Positions 1 to 7,738 of a stretch of 64,000 nucleotides of DNA are shown here, in pieces (the stretch's first letter is position 1; every line of letters starts with the position of its first letter). Below the pieces are notes generated by a model, which worked only from the letters and a program-made list of their open reading frames with translations, searched no databases and was not told the DNA's origin. The position numbers were made by a program, and so were the translations under genes. The stretch comes from Cellulosimicrobium sp. ES-005 (GTDB taxonomy: Bacteria; Actinomycetota; Actinomycetes; Actinomycetales; Cellulomonadaceae), in contig NZ_CP159290.1 in assembly GCF_040448685.1 (NCBI RefSeq), forward strand, positions 682,001 to 746,000. Direction: 5' to 3'.

Positions 1-2
1 GC

Positions 3-542
3 GTGCGACTGCTCGACGGCACGGAGACGCAGATCTCGCGGAGCCGCAAGACTCGAGCCGCCGCACGACTCGCCGTGCAGGTCGAGATCGACGATCGGCT
101 CAAGCGGCCGAAGGGATCGGCCGATCTCAAGCACGACAGCACGGTCGGACTGGCTGCCCGGCAGTGGATCGACGAGCTGCGCGTGCAGTCGGCGTGGCCG
201 AATGCGCGGCGTCGACCGCAGACCGTCGACGAGTACGAGCGGCTCCTCGGGACGCTGATGGTGCCGAAGCTGGGCAGGCTCCGGCTTCACGAGCTGACCA
301 CAGCGAGGTGCCAGGCATGGATCGACGGGATCATCGAGGCCGGCAGGAAGGGGCCGCACGACATGGTTGTCACGGCCGCACAGGTGCGGATGGCGTTCAA
401 GGCGGTGCTGGACCGCGCGATCGTTCATGATGCGCTGCGTTCCAACCCGATGGACAAGACCACCACGCCGCGCCGCAAGCAGCCGAACCCCGCCGCGCTG
501 ACGGTGACCGACGTCTTCCGCCTCCGAGCAGCCGTCCGCTGA
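3..542 (+). pseudogene. Truncated phage-type tyrosine integrase, N-terminal part only
   Basis: The 179 residues resemble the arm-binding and SAM-like core-binding portion of actinophage and ICE tyrosine recombinases: a basic N-terminal stretch, then helices around residues 50-150 including 'TVDEYERLLGTLMVPKLG' and 'MAFKAVLDRAIVHDALRSNP'. This is the usual lead-in to the catalytic domain. The frame closes at 542, just where the catalytic R...HxxR...Y domain should begin, and no catalytic residues follow in any frame nearby. The 5' end lies at the window edge, so the true start may be upstream. It cannot recombine DNA on its own. It marks the left part of an integrated element whose other end is probably near 7.6 kb. 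Confidence 0.7.
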
Positions 543-762
543 AGGTGCACCTTGCCTGTGCCGACCCTTTGACCCCCACCCTCCTCAGACCCAGAACCTG
601 CTGGCCGGTCGCACACTCTGGCCCTGGCGGCTATAAGCTCGCCGTAGTCAACGACTGTCTCGTATACGTGTGGCGTGTCCCTGAGGCCCCGGGGGCCGTG
701 AGGAACTTTGCCTCGAGCCCGACCCGCTTGAGCGGCTTCGTCGCGGCGCCGCCCCCCGGGCG

Positions 763-1086
763 ATGCTCTGGGAGGGTGACTTCCCTGAGAAGGTCGCGAT
801 TGGTTCCGACTCTCCCGAGACCACGATCGTGCTGGAGGCAGTTCGCGAGAAGATGCCGCTGGTCCTCGTGATGGTCTGGTCGACGCCGCGGCAGCTGCAG
901 TCGATCGAATGGGCGGTCGCGGAGCTCGATGGGTATGGCAGGGTCCAGCCTAATGGGCAGGAGGCCCTTTGGGAGCCGGAGATCGTTGCAGACGATGCGA
1001 CCTCGGACGTGGAGTCGTTCGACAGCGGCGTGCCCGTTGTGCCTGTCGTCGCACTGCAGACACAGGACAGGCCGTCGGATGCATGA
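763..1086 (+). CDS. Small protein of unknown function, upstream partner of a broken XRE gene
   Basis: A 107-residue acidic protein with no family I recognise. Codon third positions are strongly G/C and hydrophobic residues are regularly spaced ('TIVLEAVREKMPLVLVMVWS'), so it looks coding. Its TGA overlaps the ATG of the XRE/ImmA-like gene downstream (ATGA at 1083-1086), which suggests translational coupling and a former two-gene module of the kind seen with ImmA/IrrE-type peptidases in mobile elements. The partner is now broken, so this gene may be decaying too. No Shine-Dalgarno sequence is obvious before the ATG, and the start could differ. Confidence 0.4.
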   Translation: MLWEGDFPEKVAIGSDSPETTIVLEAVREKMPLVLVMVWSTPRQLQSIEWAVAELDGYGRVQPNGQEALWEPEIVADDATSDVESFDSGVPVVPVVALQTQDRPSDA

Positions 1087-1436
1087 CGACACCTCAGCCT
1101 GTTCGATCTGCCTAGTACGACCAGCGGCAGGTTTGAGCCCGCCCGCCTGACCCAAACTCGCGTCCGTGTCGGCACGAGCAAGACCGAGCTCGCCGGCAAA
1201 GTCGGCGTATCGGCGGCCGCGATCGGTCAGTACGAGGCCGGCGTCGATTCTCCGCGACCGGAGGTGCTCGAGGAGCTGGCCCGCACCCTGAAGGTCCGCC
1301 CCGGGTTCTTCAGCATCGGACGCCCGCTGGCTCGCATCGACACCGTCAACGCGCACTTCCGCAGTCTGAGCTCGGCTCGCGTCAGCGACCGGCAGAAGGC
1401 GCTGGCAAGGCCGATCGTCGCCCCACGCTGCGGCTG
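1083..1436 (+). pseudogene. Frameshifted and truncated XRE / ImmA-IrrE-type regulator
   Basis: From 1132 the frame encodes an XRE helix-turn-helix ('TKTELAGKVGVSAAAIGQYE' is the expected form; here S-K-T-E-L-A-G-K-V-G-V-S-A-A-A-I-G-Q-Y-E) and the linker typical of XRE proteins fused to an ImmA/IrrE (DUF955) metallopeptidase ('RPLARIDTVNAHFRSLSS'). The coupled ATG at 1083 opens a different frame that stops after ten codons. Removing one C from the CC at 1092-1093 would join ATG-ACG-ACA to CTC-AGC-CTG-TTC-GAT and restore a normal N-terminus. The reading frame then ends at 1436 before the peptidase domain, so the HExxH catalytic part is gone. Both lesions mark it as dead. Family assignment rests on the HTH and linker pattern. 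Confidence 0.65.
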
Positions 1437-1647
1437 ATCCGCGGCGTTGCTTGACGCCGATCGTGTCACGCGGGCTACCAGGCTCGCTGTCTACGTCTTG
1501 CGTGCGTCGATTCCGGCAGCGCGTTTCGAGCAAACTTCGGGGAGTTCCAGGTCTTTGCGATCCGGCGGTGAGAAGGTCGGCGATTGGCGCTCTAGACCCA
1601 GGGCGGTTCACCCTCACCTTCTCGGCCGAATCCGCAATCTCCTCTAC

Positions 1648-3276
1648 CTATTCGGAGGTGTCTCCAGTGTCTTCTTCCTCTTCGACCATGTCTATCCTCG
1701 CAAGAGAAACCTTGTAGCCGCGGTCTCGAATGTCCTGTGCGTTGGCGATGAGTGACGCACGTGCGAAGAACGGTAGTGTCTCTGACAGGGGCCCCGCCTT
1801 CTTGGTGGCAACGGCAAATATAACGGTCCAGTCGGTTGTGCTTCCAAAATCACTTGTGGGGCTGACCTTTGCGAGCTCGTCTAGAACGCGCGCGCGATAC
1901 AGTTCGGTCCGCTGGAGCAAGGCGGCCGAAACGGCGCCTTGCTCGAAGAGATGAACCATCGTTGCCGAACCGTCTAGCCGCTTGACACATACCAGTTCTC
2001 TGCGGGCTGTAAGGAGGTCGGAAATCTCGACACGTTCGCCTGCGCTCCCGTGGTAGAGCTGGCGGTCGAGTAGTACGTAGCCACACGTTGCCGCCGCGTG
2101 ACGGTTGTAGCGTTCTTCCCCGTAATTACCTTCGATGTTTGCCTTGAGCCAGGTTGCGTTCCATTCCGGTAGTCCGAGGCTCGCGGTGCAATCCGGGATT
2201 GCCGCGATCAGCGAGTCAATTTGCTGGGCAAAATCTTCGGCTACGTGGAACCAGTTGCCTGCAGTCGTGACGAATCGCTCGCGCGAGCCATCGTTGTCCA
2301 GCAGGACATCGCCCACCACGTAGGACTTGAGCGGTCGTCTCGCGCTCCACTCACCCGTCTCCAGGAGTGCGCTCACCCATACCTTCGACAGCGGGTCATC
2401 CCAGCCCTCAATAGTATCCAGGGCGTCGAATACGGATTCTGGAGCGAGATCATCGAGCGTTACGCTCCTTCGTCCACGTGCAATTTGGAAGCCGTCGATG
2501 GTGTAGAAGTTCAACTCGTCGGGCGCGGCGAATCCCAGATCGGTGGGTCGTGTTCGCAATTCGTCGGCAAGTCTTGTTTCGAGTGTAGATATTCTGGGGT
2601 CTGTTGGGGCGAGACGGCGAAAATTGTCGAAGTACGGATAGTGGTCCCGATAGTCTGTCGATTCGAAGCGCTCGAGTGCTCGAACAAGAGTGGAAGGCAG
2701 TGTCTGGAGGTTCTCGCTCTCGATGGTCATGCGAAGCGAGTCGGCGCCGTTGAGAGAAAGTGCAAAGCTCGGATCGAAACACTGGCCTGCAAACCTACGA
2801 ATCCACTCCTCGTCGGTCACAAGGCGGAGAGCAAACATCTCATTGGGAACAGGTACGGAACTCACCGCGTTTCGAGAATCCCTGCCGAGCCCCCGCGCCT
2901 CAGCCTGTGTCACCTTCTTGGGGTTAACGCTGTTGGCTGCCACGCGAAGACCGAAGTCCGGCTCAACGAGTCGAGGGTCGATGGCGTGAAACCCGGTCCC
3001 GAAGGTCACGGCAAAGACCCGCCCTACGGTTCCGACCAGGAGCACCGCTCCGGCGCTTGTGCCGCGGAGATCGATCGTGGCTCCACGGGCGAGAATCCCG
3101 TGAAGTGGGGCAAGCCATGAGACTGGATCGCTTGACGCTTGGCGCGTGTAGAGCTCCCAATGCGTGTCAGGATCCGTCGGCTCGCTGAGCGGCACTTCCT
3201 CGTACTCGTCGGAGCGGCGCAGAACTGAACGTGCGAGCGGTGTCTCGTCCCGCAGTAGATATAGCGTCACACGCAT
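1648..3276 (-). CDS. DUF6119 / TIGR04141-family 'sporadically distributed' protein
   Basis: This 542-residue protein matches what I know of the TIGR04141/DUF6119 family: an N-terminal strand-rich region opening with 'MRVTLYLLRDE', the motif 'FGLRVAANSVNPKKV' near residues 128-142 (family form FGLRV-x-LN-x-VDP), a 'SVPVPNEMFALRLV' stretch, and a C-terminal region with 'WTVIFAVATKK'. Length fits the family. These proteins occur patchily on mobile elements and are suspected conflict or defence components; no biochemical function is established to my knowledge. The start is supported by AAGGGGG seven to eight bases upstream. The gene is distinctly less GC-rich than the chromosome and uses codons such as ATA, consistent with transfer. 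It sits opposite the ABC-3C operon. Confidence 0.7.
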   Translation of the reverse strand: MRVTLYLLRDETPLARSVLRRSDEYEEVPLSEPTDPDTHWELYTRQASSDPVSWLAPLHGILARGATIDLRGTSAGAVLLVGTVGRVFAVTFGTGFHAIDPRLVEPDFGLRVAANSVNPKKVTQAEARGLGRDSRNAVSSVPVPNEMFALRLVTDEEWIRRFAGQCFDPSFALSLNGADSLRMTIESENLQTLPSTLVRALERFESTDYRDHYPYFDNFRRLAPTDPRISTLETRLADELRTRPTDLGFAAPDELNFYTIDGFQIARGRRSVTLDDLAPESVFDALDTIEGWDDPLSKVWVSALLETGEWSARRPLKSYVVGDVLLDNDGSRERFVTTAGNWFHVAEDFAQQIDSLIAAIPDCTASLGLPEWNATWLKANIEGNYGEERYNRHAAATCGYVLLDRQLYHGSAGERVEISDLLTARRELVCVKRLDGSATMVHLFEQGAVSAALLQRTELYRARVLDELAKVSPTSDFGSTTDWTVIFAVATKKAGPLSETLPFFARASLIANAQDIRDRGYKVSLARIDMVEEEEDTGDTSE

Positions 3277-3368
3277 TAGATTCCCCCTTCTAGTCGCAAC
3301 TTCCTCTCCATGAGGCTATCGGGCCTCCTTCGAGTAGGCCGTGAGGCGATGAGGCGGTGCCGGTCAGT

Positions 3369-3600
3369 TCACCCCCTGGCTGGTCGGGACTGCCCCAGAA
3401 TCGGTTGACTCACCGCGACGGGGATACCGTCCGCGGCCAGGTCACTGACCAGCGGGAAGGTCATTTTGGGGAGATCTCCTTGGCGAGGTACGCCGCCGCC
3501 CGGCGCAGGATCTCGACCCCCTGCTCGAGCTGACGGTTGCGCCGCTTGAGCTTACGCAGCTCGGCCGACTCCTGCTTCGTCACACCGGCAGTGGAGAGCC
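3369..3600 (-). pseudogene. IS3-family transposase remnant (end of orfA, start of orfB)
   Basis: On the minus strand, about 45 codons of an orfA C-terminus run to a TGA at 3461-3463: 'ESAELRKLKRRNRQLEQGVE' then 'ILRRAAAYLAKE', the usual leucine-zipper-like end of IS3 OrfA. The ATG of orfB overlaps it in the sequence AAAATGA, the classical IS3 frameshift arrangement. OrfB starts 'MTFPLVSDLAADGIPVAVS' and goes out of register after about 20 residues, ending at 3369. The DDE catalytic domain is absent. Together with the neighbouring intergenic sequence, this accounts for the long gap between the DUF6119 gene and the ABC-3C operon. I found no terminal inverted repeats. Confidence 0.75.
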
Positions 3601-3771
3601 GCCGCGGGTGGGGGGAGTCTCCGGCGGCTACGACACACTCGGTGTCCGCGAGCCGCCGAGGGCGTGTGTGTGTGTCCTAGTAGGCTGGGGCGACTTCGGC
3701 GGCGGCGTTGCTGCCGAACAATATTGTCGGGCGCCTGGTCCCGCGTGTGTAGGGAGGAGGCGGTTGACGTA

Positions 3772-4878
3772 GTGGACACAAGGCCAACGGTGCAGCACGG
3801 CCAGGCTCCTGTGGTCAGCGAACTCGAAGCGCCTCCCATACCGAGCGCCCCAGTCTCTCTCGCTGGGCCGCCAGTGACTCCGGCGCAACGCATCGCCTTC
3901 TACTCGCCGGACGAGTGGGAGGACTTCATCCGCGAGTGGGCGATCGCCATCGGCGAGGCATACAGCCAGATCAAGCGACTGGGCGGTTCGAACGACAAGG
4001 GCGCCGACGTGGCGGCGTTCAAGACGGACCGAGGCTTCGAGGGTGACTGGGATTGCTTCCAGGGGAAACACTACGCGAAGCCGCTTGGGTGGTCAGACGC
4101 CTTCCCAGAGATGCTGAAGATCTTTGCCGGGACTGTGAACGGCCACTACGTCCTGCCGAGTGTTTACGCCTTCCTCGCCCCGAACGGCTGCGGCACCGGC
4201 CTCAACCGCCTCTTGAGCAAGCCGACAGATCTGCGGCAGAAGTTCCTGGAGGAACTCAGTAGCAACAAGGGGATCGCCGCGAGCCTCGATGCGTCGCTGC
4301 GCGACCACGTGCGAACACTTGCCGAAACAACGGACTTCGCGATGTTCAGATCGGTGGAACTGGTGGATGCGATCGCCGCTCACCGGACGACGGCTTACCA
4401 CGTGGCTCGATTCGGAGGCCCGTTGCCGCCTCGGCCGCCGGCTACCGGTGCACCTACTGAGATCGGCGAAGCCGAGGCGCGCTATGTCGCTCAGCTGATG
4501 GACGTGTACCGCGAGGCATGGCCCACTGGCGATCTGGCGCCCAACACGCTGCATACGGAACCTCGTCTTGCCGCGCATTTTCAGCGGCAGCGTGAGTCGT
4601 TCTACTCCGCCGAGTCTCTACGTCTTCACGCCCGGGACGCCGTTCCTCCGGGCACCTTCGAGGCGCTGCAAAACGACGTGCACTCCGGCGTGATCGAGAT
4701 CGCGGAGGCGGATCACGCCACTTCGATGGCACGGCTGACACAGGTGCTGCAGGCGTCTACCCAAATCGACTTGAGCGCGCACGCGCTTACAACGATCTCG
4801 CAGACCGATGACCGTAAGGGCATCTGTCACCAGCTCGCTAACGAGGACCGCCTCACTTGGATGAGGGCAGGCTCATGA
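3772..4878 (+). CDS. ABC-3C system effector candidate with Mrr-like nuclease motif
   Basis: First gene of a three-gene overlapping operon. I start it at the GTG at 3772 because AGGGAGGAGG (3751-3760) precedes it; upstream codons in the same frame are Arg/Cys-rich and look non-coding. The 368-residue product has a proline-rich N-terminus, then 'SPDEWEDFIREWA' (about 45-57) and 'GGSNDKGADVAAF' (71-83) followed by 'CFQGKHYAKP' (95-104). The pattern E-helix, D79, Q97-x-K99 is that of Mrr-type restriction-endonuclease folds with a QxK active site, so a nuclease effector is the natural guess. The C-terminal two thirds are alpha-helical and unassigned, probably contacting the other subunits. Placement before an MC2 protein and an SMC-like ATPase supports an ABC-three-component role. 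Nuclease activity is inference. Confidence 0.6.
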   Translation: MDTRPTVQHGQAPVVSELEAPPIPSAPVSLAGPPVTPAQRIAFYSPDEWEDFIREWAIAIGEAYSQIKRLGGSNDKGADVAAFKTDRGFEGDWDCFQGKHYAKPLGWSDAFPEMLKIFAGTVNGHYVLPSVYAFLAPNGCGTGLNRLLSKPTDLRQKFLEELSSNKGIAASLDASLRDHVRTLAETTDFAMFRSVELVDAIAAHRTTAYHVARFGGPLPPRPPATGAPTEIGEAEARYVAQLMDVYREAWPTGDLAPNTLHTEPRLAAHFQRQRESFYSAESLRLHARDAVPPGTFEALQNDVHSGVIEIAEADHATSMARLTQVLQASTQIDLSAHALTTISQTDDRKGICHQLANEDRLTWMRAGS

Positions 4879-5351
4879 GCAGCCCCCTCAACGGCCCCTT
4901 GGAGACGGCCATCCGTGCCTTGACGCTCCTCGCCGAGGCGTACCCGAGAAGCCTGGATCTGAACCAACTTGTTCTCCTTGACCACGGTCTGCTGCACAGC
5001 GAGGATCTCGGAGGCCCCCCGAGCCTGCACCCACCTGTTCCGATCCGCTCCAGCGAGCTTGGAGTGAAGCGTCACCAGCTCACGCTCGGGCTTGAGGTGC
5101 TCACAAGAGTTGGGCTCGCTGACATGAGTGCCTCCGTCGGCGGTATCCACTTCACGGCCGCTGAAGGTGCGCATCCCTTCCTCAGCTTGCTGGAGACGGC
5201 CCATGCTCGCGCCTTGGCGGAGCGAGCGAGCTGGGTGGTCGACCGCTACGGAGACCTTTCGGACGCTGGCCTCCGAGATGCGATCCGTGAAGTGTCTGGA
5301 CGATGGGCAGAAGAGTTCGAGAACTTCCACGGTGGGGAGCAGGCAACGTGA
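4875..5351 (+). CDS. ABC-three component system middle component (MC2 type)
   Basis: A 158-residue protein whose ATG overlaps the previous stop (ATGA at 4875-4878). It reproduces the features of the MC2 family: 'TLLAEAYPRSLDLNQLVLLD' near residues 18-37, then 'HGLLHSEDLGGPPSLHPPVP' (38-57), followed by an ordered 'IRSSELGVKRHQLTLGLEVL' and a final 'FLSLLETAHARALAERASWV'. The HS-D-x-GGPxSLHPPxPxRxxEL signature is highly characteristic. In ABC-3C systems, defined by comparative genomics of ABC ATPases in biological-conflict loci, the middle component links the effector to the ATPase; Lamassu is a relative. Its stop overlaps the GTG start of the ATPase (GTGA at 5348-5351), so all three are likely translated in coupled fashion. 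Family call is firm; mechanism is not shown here. Confidence 0.85.
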   Translation: MSSPLNGPLETAIRALTLLAEAYPRSLDLNQLVLLDHGLLHSEDLGGPPSLHPPVPIRSSELGVKRHQLTLGLEVLTRVGLADMSASVGGIHFTAAEGAHPFLSLLETAHARALAERASWVVDRYGDLSDAGLRDAIREVSGRWAEEFENFHGGEQAT

Positions 5352-7219
5352 GCCGATTGAGGTTGTTGCACATCACTCTTTGGGGACCGAACGTACCGCT
5401 GTCGACGGTCGAGTTCGGCCCCGGGCTCACGCTCGTGCGCGGCCCGTCAGACACCGGCAAGTCCTTCATGGTGGAAGCGCTCGACTTCATGCTCGGCGGA
5501 AAGTCGCTTAAGGAGATCCCCGAGCGAAACGGCTACTCCACCGTGCTGCTCGGCGTTGAGCTACCCGCTGGTGAGACCGTGACGCTTACGCGCAGCGTTG
5601 CAGGGGGCGCTTTCTCGCTCTACCGCTCGGACGTCCGCAGCGGACCACTCTCAGTCGCGGATGAGAATCTTTCGGCGAAGCACAACTCGAATAGCGACGC
5701 GAACCTCTCGATGTTCTTGTTGAAGCAACTTGATCTCGAGAACTCACTGATTCGGAAGAATGCGCAGGGAGCAACCGTTTCGCTCAGCTTCCGGGATCTC
5801 GTGCATCTCTGCATCATCGGTGAGACAAAGATGCAATCCGAAGTTCCGCCGGCGATTACAGGGCAATACACGACGAAAACGAAGGAGATCTCGGCGTTCA
5901 AGCTGCTTCTGGAGGCGGAGGACGACTCCTCGGTGGTCGCTACCCAAGGAGCGCGGGAGGGTGTGCGGACGACTGGCGCGAAGATCGAGGTGATCGATCA
6001 GTTGCTGAGCGACGTCGAGGCGAAGCTCATCGACACTCCCGACGAGGGTGAGCTGCGCGATCAGCTGGCGCGGCTCAATGCATCCATCGCCGATCACACG
6101 TCGACGGTGGAGGGGCTCCTCACGGAACGATCTGGACTCGCAGAGCAACTCCGTCGCTTACAGGGGGCTGTCCAAGAGGCGAGGACCGAGCTGTCAGAAG
6201 TCGGAGCGCTCAAGAGCAGGTTCAGTCTTCTCAACGAGCAGTACGACTCGGATCTTGACCGCTTGGCGACGATCCGGGAAGCCGGTGTACTCCTTGGCTT
6301 CTTCACACCCGGGAAGTGTCAGTTCTGCGGTGCGGAGCTCGCTGATCAGCACTACAACCATGCTCACGGTGTCGACGGCACCGCTTTCGAGGAGTCAGTC
6401 GATGCAGAGATCGCCAAGACCAGGGCGCTTCGCGCAGACCTTGCGCTCACCATGGAGGAACTGGTTCGACGCGGCGAAGACGCCCGGTCGTCCGGACGCG
6501 AGGCGGCTGCCCAAGTCGAAGCACTGAGCGTCAGACTCCGGGTGCTCGACGATGAGCTGAGCCCTGGAAACTCCCAGTTGCGCGAACTGATCGGGGTCAA
6601 GAGCGATCTCGAGAGGTCGCTCGCTCTATATTCGCAGGTTGCCGAACTGACCCAACTGAAGGCTGGCCTCATCGATAGTACGCAGACGGATGCGACCGTC
6701 GTCTCCGCAGGCCTGAACCTCACAGCGCTCCGAGAGTTCTCCGCTGAGCTGGCGAAGCGGCTAGGGGCATGGGGGTACCCGGATGCAGCCTCCGTGCAGT
6801 ACGACCGCGCCGAGCAGGACATCCTGGCGGACGATCAGTACCGGTCCGCACATGGCAAGGGGGTCCGAGCAGTCCTCCACGCTGCGTTCACCGTGGGGCT
6901 CGCGCAATACTGCTTGGATCGCGACATCGCCCACCCCGGTTTCATCGTGCTGGACTCGCCGCTAGTCACCTACCGCCCGCCTGGACGCAACTCGCCGGTG
7001 CAGCTCGATCAGTCGCTTCCTGCAGGGATCGTCGCTGACTTCTATCGCGACATCCAGGCGCGCTTCGATGGGCAGGTGATCGTGATGGAGAACCTGGACC
7101 CGACCGAGCCGCTCGGCCCAGATGCAGTCGACGTTGTCTTCACCAAGGAGATCGGAGCCGGCCGCTACGGCTTCCTTCCTCCCAAGGGCTCAGCGGGGGC
7201 AGTTCAGATCGAGAAGTAG
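5348..7219 (+). CDS. ABC-3C SMC/Rad50-like AAA ATPase (DUF3732-like) with CxxC hook
   Basis: A 623-residue ATPase starting at the GTG at 5348. Walker A is GPSDTGKS at residues 32-39, after 'GPNVPLSTVEFGPGLTLVR'. Walker B is 'FIVLDSPL' at 532-539 near the C-terminus, so the two halves of the ATP site are split by a long region with coiled-coil heptads, as in SMC/Rad50. In the middle, 'GKCQFCGAEL' carries Cys324 and Cys327, a Rad50-like CxxC hook able to pair two molecules through zinc. The charged residues and 'LRGDQLARL'-type helices on either side form the arms. This is the sensor or motor of the ABC-3C operon. The canonical ABC signature LSGGQ is not obvious. Likely role: recognise invading nucleoprotein and release the upstream nuclease candidate; that role is inferred from context. 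Confidence 0.8.
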   Translation: MSRLRLLHITLWGPNVPLSTVEFGPGLTLVRGPSDTGKSFMVEALDFMLGGKSLKEIPERNGYSTVLLGVELPAGETVTLTRSVAGGAFSLYRSDVRSGPLSVADENLSAKHNSNSDANLSMFLLKQLDLENSLIRKNAQGATVSLSFRDLVHLCIIGETKMQSEVPPAITGQYTTKTKEISAFKLLLEAEDDSSVVATQGAREGVRTTGAKIEVIDQLLSDVEAKLIDTPDEGELRDQLARLNASIADHTSTVEGLLTERSGLAEQLRRLQGAVQEARTELSEVGALKSRFSLLNEQYDSDLDRLATIREAGVLLGFFTPGKCQFCGAELADQHYNHAHGVDGTAFEESVDAEIAKTRALRADLALTMEELVRRGEDARSSGREAAAQVEALSVRLRVLDDELSPGNSQLRELIGVKSDLERSLALYSQVAELTQLKAGLIDSTQTDATVVSAGLNLTALREFSAELAKRLGAWGYPDAASVQYDRAEQDILADDQYRSAHGKGVRAVLHAAFTVGLAQYCLDRDIAHPGFIVLDSPLVTYRPPGRNSPVQLDQSLPAGIVADFYRDIQARFDGQVIVMENLDPTEPLGPDAVDVVFTKEIGAGRYGFLPPKGSAGAVQIEK

Positions 7220-7560
7220 CTCCGTCGGTGGCGCTGACCAGGCGCAGGCCGGTCGTGGCGCCTACCCTCGAACGAACACGGCACATCTTCCCGGGCAAGC
7301 CCCTCCATCTCGAGTTCCTCGCAAGTGTTGGCTTCAGCTCCGTCACGCTCAAAGTGAACAAAGGTGCTCGCGGATCGGGATCGTCGTTCCACGCGAGTTC
7401 CACGCGAGGCGCTTGGCTCCACGGAAGTTTCACGTGTGGGCGCACGACAGATGCCGGTACTTGACCCTGGTCGTCGGTCGGTGCGAACCTGGTTCACGCA
7501 TCCAACGATCGTTGCGGTTCCGCGTTTCTGGTGGTCGAAATGGCATTGGTGCGCGGATGT
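7220..7560. other. Intergenic sequence, no gene recognised
   Basis: After the ATPase stop there are about 340 bases without a convincing gene. A 78-codon frame exists at 7228-7464, but its composition is poor and it matches no family I know. The stretch contains a short direct repeat (TTCCACGCGAG twice, near 7386 and 7397), which may be degraded element DNA. It leads directly into the tRNA/tmRNA-like 3' end. Confidence 0.5.
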
Positions 7561-7579
7561 AGCCACGGACTTCGGGAGC

Positions 7580-7637
7580 GCCGGGCTTGTGACCCGGCAG
7601 GAGAAGGTCGGAGGTTCGAATCCCCCTAGCTCCACCC
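7580..7637 (+). other. tRNA/tmRNA-like 3' end, candidate attachment-site remnant
   Basis: A 6-bp stem with 7-base loop (GCCGGG-CTTGTGA-CCCGGC, 7580-7598) is followed by a T-arm with the invariant loop TTCGAAT (7615-7621; stem GGAGG/CCCCC with one A-C mismatch) and then TAGCTCCACC. The acceptor half would pair with GGAGCTA or, with wobble, the GGGGCTG found at the 5' end of tmRNA. No matching 5' half lies upstream: no D-arm forms, the region between stem-loop and T-arm is twelve bases long, and no GGGGCTG occurs in the preceding 400 bases. So this is a 3' fragment, not a complete gene, as left behind when an element integrates into a tRNA or tmRNA gene. Confidence 0.55.
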
Positions 7638-7640
7638 TTC

Positions 7641-7676
7641 GAAGGCCGTTGACCAGGACCCTGGTCAACGGCCTTC
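7641..7676. terminator. Strong palindromic terminator
   Basis: A perfect 17-bp inverted repeat (7641-7657 and 7660-7676) with a two-base AC gap, rich in G/C and ending in CTTC. It begins three bases after the tRNA-like CCACCC. Such hairpins commonly follow actinobacterial tRNA genes. It also lies downstream of the leftward gene ending at 7739, so it can act in both directions. Confidence 0.75.
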
Positions 7677-7738
7677 AGCGTTCGCAACGGTTCTCAGGGG
7701 GTGAGAGCCACGGACACCCGCCGGTGTCCGTGCGGGAA

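Noticed and set aside
631-1617. 328-codon open frame on the minus strand
   Set aside because: It lies opposite the XRE remnant and the small protein at 763, has Arg-rich low-complexity composition and no recognisable domain; it is an effect of high GC.
3664-3771. N-terminal extension of the ABC-3C effector
   Set aside because: The extra 36 codons are Arg/Cys-rich and lie ahead of a strong AGGGAGGAGG that points to the GTG at 3772.
7228-7464. 78-codon open frame after the ABC-3C operon
   Set aside because: No ribosome binding site, poor codon pattern and no family; contains a direct repeat. Treated as intergenic.
7564-7637. Complete tRNA-Thr gene (anticodon-like loop CTTGTGA, TGT)
   Set aside because: No D-arm or matching 5' acceptor strand exists, the T-stem has a mismatch and the region between stem-loop and T-arm is too long.
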